The notes under the pieces are model-generated. The model did no database searches. It had not been told where the DNA came from and saw only the letters and a list, made by a program, of their open reading frames with translations. From VRUE01 sp963840565 (GTDB lineage: Bacteria; Actinomycetota; Thermoleophilia; Solirubrobacterales; 70-9): a stretch of 64,000 bases of DNA. The stretch lies in NCBI GenBank assembly GCA_963840565.1, contig CAWIZH010000003.1, forward strand, positions 124,001 through 188,000. The letters run 5' to 3'. Shown here in pieces: positions 58,744 through 64,000 of the stretch. The position numbers were made by a program, and so were the translations under genes. Each line of letters starts with the position of its first letter. The stretch's first letter is position 1.

Positions 58744-60462
58744 TCAGTTCGTTGCCGCGTTGCCAAGCCCGTCAACGGGCTTGCCGTGTTTGGCAATTGC
58801 GCAGAGGACGGGAGCTGGGTCGAAGGCGTCGGTCAGGGCACGGCCGGTCGGGGTGCCGTGAACCGGCTGCCCTTTCTTCTCCGGCGCGCGGCCGCGGCCG
58901 CACTGGATCGAGAAGTCGCGTTCGCCGTCGCGAGCGTCGATCACGTCTTCGCCGCCGCCGCCGTAGAAGGCGTCGCGACCGGGCTGGCCCAGCATCGCGT
59001 TGGCGCCGCCGTCGCCGACCAGGATGTCCCAGTCGAAGGAGCCCTCCATGTCCTCGTCGGTCGACGAGAGGTGGACCCTGTGACAGCCCTTTATTGCGTC
59101 GATCCAGGCCGCGTGGGCGGGGAAGGAGATGTGCAGGACTCCGGGGTGCGCCGGCGTCTCGGCAAAGGAGGCGTCATCGCGACCCGGGCCACCGACCAGG
59201 GCGCCGCCGGCGCAGCCGCCGCCGGCGGCGAGGAGGTCGCCGTCGGCGCCGCCGTAGAGGAACGTCGGCCCTGGCGTGCTGCCGATCAGCCCGTCGGCGC
59301 CGGCGCCGCCGTAGAGGCGGTCGGCGCCGAAGCCGGCCTCGATCAGGTCGTCCTCGGAGCCGCCTTTGATCGTGTCATTGCCGAGACCACCGGCAAGGCG
59401 AACGTTCTGCGCGCCGGCCAGCGACCCTTCGACCACGAGGCTGTCGTTGCCTGGGCCGAGGTCGGCCATCACCCAGCGCGCCGGGCCTTCGGTGGCGCAG
59501 CTCGCCCGCGTGGCGCTCACCCGCGAACATCCCTGGCCGAGTGCGATTCCCTTTTTGGCAGTCACTCCGAAGGTCGAGGTTTTTTCGTCGAAGGCGAGGA
59601 TGAAAGCGTCGTGACCTCCTCCTCCGACCAGCTCCAGGCCCCCGCCTCCGCCCGATACCGGGTCGATTTCGGCGTAGGCAGAAGCCTTCAGCTTCGCTTC
59701 CTTGCCGCAGGAGGAGGTGTGGCCCTTGGCGCCCTGGCAGCGATCCGTTCCCTGACCACCGAGGAGGTGGTCCGGTCCGCCGCCGCCACGGATCGTGTCG
59801 TTGCCGGCGCCACCGTCGATTACGTTGCCCTGGCCGTTGCCGACGAGGATGTCTTCGAAGGCCGACCCTTCGAGGCTCTCGAAGCGAAAGAGGCGGTCGT
59901 GGCCGTCGCCTTTGGCCTCGTGCCTGGCCAGCGAGGCCTTGACGCCGCCATCGCGGCCGGCGCCGACGTCGGTGGCAAAGGAGGCGATGTCACCCTGGCC
60001 GGGCCCGCCATCCATGCGGTCGTAGCCGTAGTCGCCGTGGACGAGGTCGAAATTGCCGGGACCGCCGCTGAGCGTGTCGATGCCGAGGCTGCCGGCAACT
60101 TCGTCGCCGTCGCCGGAGCCGCCGAGCAGCTTGTCGTCGCCGAGGTCGCCGATCACCCGGTCGTCATCGCCGGCGCCGCCGTCGGCGAGGTCGTTGCCGC
60201 GGCCGCCGTGGATCAGGTCCGCCCCCGGCCCACCGCAGAGCAGGTCGTTGCCGAGGCTGCCGAGGATCGTGTCGTTGCCGCCGCCGCCCCAGATCACGTC
60301 GCGCCCCGGCGTCCCCCGCAGCACGTCGTCAGCTTCGGTGCCGACGATCTTCGCCAGCCGCCCGTGACAGCGCGGCGGTTCTTCAACCGGTTCGTTGGAC
60401 GCCGGCGCAGCGGCGATGAAGACGACCGCGGCGAGCGCCACCCCTGCGATGGCCATCCTCAT
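58744..60462 (-). CDS. Secreted RTX-type calcium-binding repeat protein
   Basis: A 572-residue protein with a signal peptide (MRMAIAGVALAAVVFIAAAPAS). Two blocks of RTX nonapeptide repeats (GGxGxDxhx) follow: GGGGNDTILGSLGNDLLCGGPGADLIHGG near the front and GGLGNDTIKGGSEDDLIEAG near residues 400-440. Short linkers separate them, and Cys residues probably form disulfides. Such parallel beta-rolls fold on binding Ca2+ outside the cell. No protease or adhesin domain is visible. Its ATG overlaps the aldehyde dehydrogenase stop (ATGA), an odd operon partner for a secreted protein. Confidence 0.88.
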   Translation of the reverse strand: MRMAIAGVALAAVVFIAAAPASNEPVEEPPRCHGRLAKIVGTEADDVLRGTPGRDVIWGGGGNDTILGSLGNDLLCGGPGADLIHGGRGNDLADGGAGDDDRVIGDLGDDKLLGGSGDGDEVAGSLGIDTLSGGPGNFDLVHGDYGYDRMDGGPGQGDIASFATDVGAGRDGGVKASLARHEAKGDGHDRLFRFESLEGSAFEDILVGNGQGNVIDGGAGNDTIRGGGGPDHLLGGQGTDRCQGAKGHTSSCGKEAKLKASAYAEIDPVSGGGGGLELVGGGGHDAFILAFDEKTSTFGVTAKKGIALGQGCSRVSATRASCATEGPARWVMADLGPGNDSLVVEGSLAGAQNVRLAGGLGNDTIKGGSEDDLIEAGFGADRLYGGAGADGLIGSTPGPTFLYGGADGDLLAAGGGCAGGALVGGPGRDDASFAETPAHPGVLHISFPAHAAWIDAIKGCHRVHLSSTDEDMEGSFDWDILVGDGGANAMLGQPGRDAFYGGGGEDVIDARDGERDFSIQCGRGRAPEKKGQPVHGTPTGRALTDAFDPAPVLCAIAKHGKPVDGLGNAATN

Positions 60463-61901
60463 TCCAGATTGATCATTACATGCTTGATCTCGGTGTAGTC
60501 CTCGAGCGCGTAGACGGAGAGGTCCTTGCCGTAGCCGGACTGCTTGAAGCCGCCGTGCGGCATCTCGGAGACGAGCGGGATGTGATCGTTGATCCAGACG
60601 CAGCCGAACTCGAGCGCGTTGGCGACCCGCATCGCGCGGCCGACGTCGCGGGTCCAGACCGATGAGGCGAGCCCGTAGCGGGTGCCGTTGGCCCACTCGA
60701 TCGCCTTCGCCTCGTCGTCGAACGGCTGCACCGTGATCACCGGGCCGAAGATCTCGTCCTGGATCATCTCGTCGCCCTGCTCGAGGCCGGCGACGACGGC
60801 CGGCTCGAGGAAGAAGCCGGGCAGGTCGGGCTGGACGCCGCCGGTGACGATCTCGGCGTTGCCCGGCTTGCGCTCGAGGAAGCCCTCGACCCGCTCGCGC
60901 TGGCGGGCGGAGTTGAGCGGGCCCAGGGTCGTGTCGGCGGACATCGTGTCGCCGAGGACCAAGCCTTTGGCTTCGCCGGAGAGACCGCTGACGACGTCGT
61001 CGTAGACGCCCTTGGCGGCGAGCACGCGGGTCGCGGCCGTGCAGTCCTGGCCGGCGTTGTAGTAGCCGGTGCCGGCGATCGTCTCCATCGCCGCCTCCAT
61101 ATCGGCGTCGTCGAAGATCACCACCGGCGCCTTGCCGCCGAGCTCGAGGTGCACGCGCTTCAACGTGTCGGCAGCGGCCTTGGCGATCCACTTGCCGGTT
61201 GGGGGCGAGCCGGTGAGGCAGACCATGCCCACATCGGGATGGGTGACGAGCTCGGCACCGGTCGGATCGCCGTGGCCGCCGATCGCGTTGAAGACGCCGG
61301 CGGGCAGGATCTCGGCGCACCACTCGGCGAATTGCAGCGTCGCCAAGGGGGTCGTCTCGGCCGGCTTCAGCACCACCGTGTTGCCGGAGGCAAGCGCCGG
61401 GCCGATCTTCCAGATCGCCATCATCAGCGGGTAGTTCCAGGGGGTGATCTGGCCGACCACGCCGATCGGCTCGCGGCGGATGAAGGAGGTGTGGCCCTCC
61501 ATGTACTCACCGGCGGCGCGGCCCTCCATCGTCCGCGCGGCGCCGGCGAAGAAGCGCAGCTGGTCGGCCATCACGCCGATTTCGTCCTCGACCACGGCGC
61601 TGCGCGGCTTGCCCGCGTCGGCGGCTTCGAGGTCGGCGATCTGCTCACCGCGCTCCTCGATCAGGTCGGCCATCCGCAGCAGCGCCCTCGCCCTTTCGCC
61701 GGGGGGCGTCGCGGCCCAGCCCGGAAAGGCACCCTTGGCCGCGGCGACCGCGGCGTCGACGTCGGCCTTGGTCGAGAGCGGCGCCGAGGCGATCACCGAG
61801 CCAGTAGCCGGATTGATCACGTCCTCCATCCCACCCTCAGCCGGATCGACAGCCTCCCCACCAATGAAGTTCCGAAGCTTCGTCTTCTCCGCCGCAGCCA
61901 T
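60459..61901 (-). CDS. Aldehyde dehydrogenase (gamma-aminobutyraldehyde dehydrogenase-like)
   Basis: A 480-residue NAD(P)+-dependent aldehyde dehydrogenase. Landmarks are TPWNYPLMMAIWKIGPALASGN, the Rossmann-side LTGSPPTGKWI, LELGGKAPVVIFDDAD with the general-base Glu, and GQDCTAATR with the catalytic Cys287. It is most like PatD/YdcW-type enzymes that oxidise aminoaldehydes from polyamine degradation. It overlaps ald upstream (TGATG) and the RTX gene downstream, giving an amine/amino-acid catabolic unit under the PucR regulator. Confidence 0.92.
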   Translation of the reverse strand: MAAAEKTKLRNFIGGEAVDPAEGGMEDVINPATGSVIASAPLSTKADVDAAVAAAKGAFPGWAATPPGERARALLRMADLIEERGEQIADLEAADAGKPRSAVVEDEIGVMADQLRFFAGAARTMEGRAAGEYMEGHTSFIRREPIGVVGQITPWNYPLMMAIWKIGPALASGNTVVLKPAETTPLATLQFAEWCAEILPAGVFNAIGGHGDPTGAELVTHPDVGMVCLTGSPPTGKWIAKAAADTLKRVHLELGGKAPVVIFDDADMEAAMETIAGTGYYNAGQDCTAATRVLAAKGVYDDVVSGLSGEAKGLVLGDTMSADTTLGPLNSARQRERVEGFLERKPGNAEIVTGGVQPDLPGFFLEPAVVAGLEQGDEMIQDEIFGPVITVQPFDDEAKAIEWANGTRYGLASSVWTRDVGRAMRVANALEFGCVWINDHIPLVSEMPHGGFKQSGYGKDLSVYALEDYTEIKHVMINLE

Positions 61902-63094
61902 CAGTCATTCGCCTCCGCGTGTTGGTGCCGATGGGCCTCAGACGTCCTATATGTGGACGTTTCAGGCCCGTCGGCCGAGATTTCCAGGGCTTGCTCTACT
62001 GGGACGCAGTCCATACCGACGCCTTCGGCTACGGCCGGGTGGGTGACCACGCCGGCGGCGACGTTGACGCCGGGGCGCAGCCCGGGGTCGCGCCGAATTG
62101 CACCGGCGACGCCCTCGTCGGCGAGGGCGATCGCGTAGGGCAAGGTCGCGTTGGTGAGCGCGTGGGTCGAGGTGATCGGCACCGCGCCGGGCATGTTGGC
62201 GACGCAGTAGTGGGTGATCCCGTCGACCTCGAAGGTCGGGTCCTTGTGCGTGGTCGGGCGCGAGGTCTCGAAGCAGCCGCCCTGGTCGATCGCGACGTCG
62301 ACCAGCACCGCGCCGGGCTTCATCAGCGCCAGCTGCTCGCGGCGGACGACGTAGGGCGCGCGGGCACCGTGGACGAGGACGGCGCCGATCACGAGATCGG
62401 CGCGGGGCAGCATCTCCTCGACCGCCAGCGTTGTCGAGAACACGGTCGAGCAGCGGCCGGCGAAGTCGACCTCGAGCTCGCGCAGCCGGTCGATCGACTT
62501 GTCGAAGACGAAGACGTCGGCCTCCATCCCGATCGCGATGAAGGCGGCGTTCATGCCGACGACGCCGCCGCCGATCACCATCACGTTGGCGGCGGCGACG
62601 CCAGGCACGCCGCCGAGCAAGATTCCGCGGCCGCCGAGCGGCTTCTCGAGCATGAAGGCGCCGGCCTGGGTGGCGATCTTGCCGGCGATCTCGCTCATCG
62701 GCGCCAGCAGCGGCAACCGACCGCGGGCGTCCTCGACCGTCTCGTAGGCGATGCAGGTGGCGCCGGAGTCGCAGAGGCCGCGGGTCAGCTCGGGATCGGG
62801 CGCGAGGTGGAGATACGTAAAGAGGAGCTGGCCGGAGCGCAGCATCGCGACCTCGGGCGGCTGCGGCTCCTTCACCTTGAGCACCATCTCGGCGTTGGCG
62901 AAGACGGCGTCCGCATCGAACAGGATGCGAGCACCCTGGGCCTCGAAGTCGGCATCGGAAATCGCGCTGCCCTCGCCGGCGCCAGCCTCGATCAGCACCT
63001 CGTGGCCGTGCTCAACCAGCTCGCGCACGCCGGCGGGCGTAATAGCGACCCGGTACTCGTCGGGCTTGACCTCGGTCGGGATGCCAACCTTCAT
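61901..63094 (-). CDS. ald: Alanine dehydrogenase
   Basis: A 397-residue alanine dehydrogenase. MKVGIPTEVKPDEYRVAITP is the family start, with Arg15, Lys75 (LKVKEP) and His96 (YLHLAPD) at the positions known for pyruvate binding and catalysis. The Rossmann motif is VMVIGGGVVGMNAA. It interconverts L-alanine and pyruvate with NAD+. ATG 63094 starts exactly at the conserved N-terminus and overlaps the pucR stop (ATGA). About 25 C-terminal residues (SADGPETSTYRTSEAHRHQH...) extend past the usual family end. Confidence 0.95.
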   Translation of the reverse strand: MKVGIPTEVKPDEYRVAITPAGVRELVEHGHEVLIEAGAGEGSAISDADFEAQGARILFDADAVFANAEMVLKVKEPQPPEVAMLRSGQLLFTYLHLAPDPELTRGLCDSGATCIAYETVEDARGRLPLLAPMSEIAGKIATQAGAFMLEKPLGGRGILLGGVPGVAAANVMVIGGGVVGMNAAFIAIGMEADVFVFDKSIDRLRELEVDFAGRCSTVFSTTLAVEEMLPRADLVIGAVLVHGARAPYVVRREQLALMKPGAVLVDVAIDQGGCFETSRPTTHKDPTFEVDGITHYCVANMPGAVPITSTHALTNATLPYAIALADEGVAGAIRRDPGLRPGVNVAAGVVTHPAVAEGVGMDCVPVEQALEISADGPETSTYRTSEAHRHQHAEAND

Positions 63095-64000
63095 GCCACC
63101 AGCTCCCTCGCTCGGATTGCCAGCCAGAACTCGATCCGGTCGTGGGCGCGCGAGAGGTCGCGACCGGTCAGCTCCTCGACCCGGCGCATCCGGTAGCGCA
63201 GCGTGTGGCGGTGGCAGTAGACCTCGCGCGCGGCACGCTCCCACTGGCCGTTTTGTTCGATGAAGGCCTCGAGCGAACGCAGCAGCTCCCCCCCGTACTC
63301 CTCGTCGCCCTCCTCGATCGGGCCGAGGACACTGTCGCAGTAGAGCTTCAGCGCCTCGTCATCCTGGATCGAGAGCAGCAGGGTGAAGGCGCCGAGGTCC
63401 TTCCAGGAAGCGACCTCGGGGGCATTGCCGTTGTCGATCGCGGTTGCCTCGAGGGCACAGCGAGCCTCGTGGAAGGAGTGGCGCAGCATCTCCGGCGGGG
63501 CGGGGCGGCTGGCGGCGGCGCGGACGGTGCCGCGGTCGACGGTGAGCGCCTTGCGGGCGTCGGCGGCGAGGTCGACCGGGTCGCGGTCGGCGGCGTCGAC
63601 GACGGCGCAGAGCAGCTCGCGGCGGCCGCTGGCGTGCGGTGCGACCACCGCCGGGCAGGCATCGGCGGCGAGGGCGCGCTCCAGGACCGACTCGGCCGCG
63701 GCGGGATCGTCGACGTCGAAGACGAGGACAGCCGCTTCGTCGCCGATGCCGAAGGGCTCGAGGCGACGGCGCAGCTCCGAGGGCTCCAACCGCCCGCCCA
63801 GCGCCCCGGCGAGGACATCGCCGGCGAGGCGCCGCTCGGTCTCGCTGGCGACGCGGCGGCGCATCAGCTCGAGCGCGACGACGGCGACGGCCTGCTGCAG
63901 GATCAGCCGCTCGAAATCGCCAAGGCCGCCCGAGTCGCGGACGATCACCACCCAGGCCTGCGGCGGGCCGCCACCGGGCGAGATCACCGGGTGGGCGAGG
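63091..64000 (-). CDS. PucR-family transcriptional regulator (5' end beyond window)
   Basis: At least 303 residues; the gene continues past the window edge. A central GGDEF-like/CdaR domain (AVLVFDVDDPAAAESVL) is followed by the PucR C-terminal helix-turn-helix AAREVYCHRHTLRYRMRRVEELTGRDL. PucR/CdaR regulators control catabolism of purines, amino acids or sugars. Its stop overlaps ald by 4 bp, so it probably regulates the ald-aldehyde dehydrogenase operon. The N-terminal sensory part is missing from view. Confidence 0.88.
   Translation of the reverse strand, partial: LAHPVISPGGGPPQAWVVIVRDSGGLGDFERLILQQAVAVVALELMRRRVASETERRLAGDVLAGALGGRLEPSELRRRLEPFGIGDEAAVLVFDVDDPAAAESVLERALAADACPAVVAPHASGRRELLCAVVDAADRDPVDLAADARKALTVDRGTVRAAASRPAPPEMLRHSFHEARCALEATAIDNGNAPEVASWKDLGAFTLLLSIQDDEALKLYCDSVLGPIEEGDEEYGGELLRSLEAFIEQNGQWERAAREVYCHRHTLRYRMRRVEELTGRDLSRAHDRIEFWLAIRARELVA

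Noticed and set aside
59200..60400. Short-period repeats that could look like a CRISPR array
   Set aside because: The periodicity is the coding of GGxGxDxhx RTX repeats in frame on the minus strand; there are no constant repeats with unique spacers, and no cas genes.

Overview
The window is GC-rich throughout, with short intergenic gaps, many 1-4 bp stop/start overlaps and frequent GTG/TTG starts. Gene content points to a Thermoleophilia-type actinobacterium (Solirubrobacterales or a close relative). This is an inference from a fused PafB-PafC WYL regulator, SigK/RskA next to two ferritin-like proteins, a DUF1906 secreted protein, RTX and delta-60 repeat proteins, a biotin carboxylase/BCCP fusion, polyprenol-phosphate sugar transferases and a tandem TetR regulator. 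No 16S gene is present to confirm it.

Layout. 0.1-11 kb: cell-surface sugar chemistry (SDR epimerase, two GT2 transferases, three paralogous GT-C-like membrane proteins in alternating orientation, a secreted clan-A glycosidase, a DUF1906 protein). 11-19 kb: penicillin-acylase-family hydrolase, delta-60 repeat protein, MBL hydrolase, PafBC fusion, YhaM-like HD nuclease. 19.4-21.8 kb: two crcB fluoride-channel genes behind a fluoride riboswitch, divergent from an arsR-aquaporin-arsC operon. 21.9-24 kb: small-molecule enzymes. 24-28.7 kb: an accessory island with a truncated alpha/beta hydrolase, a frameshifted McrB-type NTPase, McrC, a broken small membrane gene and then tRNA-Phe. 28.9-34.9 kb: GH15-like protein, methyltransferase, DUF1998-type helicase, DHPS-like protein, HAD phosphatase. 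34.9-41.3 kb: HipBA, DtxR/MntR repressor, RskA/SigK/ferritin-like operon, aminotransferase. 41.3-50.6 kb: AbiEi-DUF559 protein, sucCD, HAD dehalogenase, sulfatase, acyl-CoA carboxylase alpha, a nucleotidyltransferase divergent from a DEDDh exonuclease. 50.7-56.8 kb: PHP phosphoesterase and an assimilatory sulfate-reduction operon (rhodanese-sir-cysH-sat-cysC), then dodecin. 57.1-64 kb: tandem TetR regulator and a tightly overlapping pucR-ald-aldehyde dehydrogenase-RTX operon running off the edge.

The least expected signal is a set of about ten long inverted repeats, most of them at gene ends, with perfect arms of 10 to 26 bp. Arm sequences differ between copies, yet two pairs share internal cores: 15801-15913 with 46978-47087, and 51470-51546 with 56278-56353. 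The second pair brackets the sulfate-assimilation operon. At several convergent junctions the two stop codons are mirror images inside the palindrome. These are most likely bidirectional terminators; conserved cores combined with covarying arms suggest a defined element class worth a genome-wide search.
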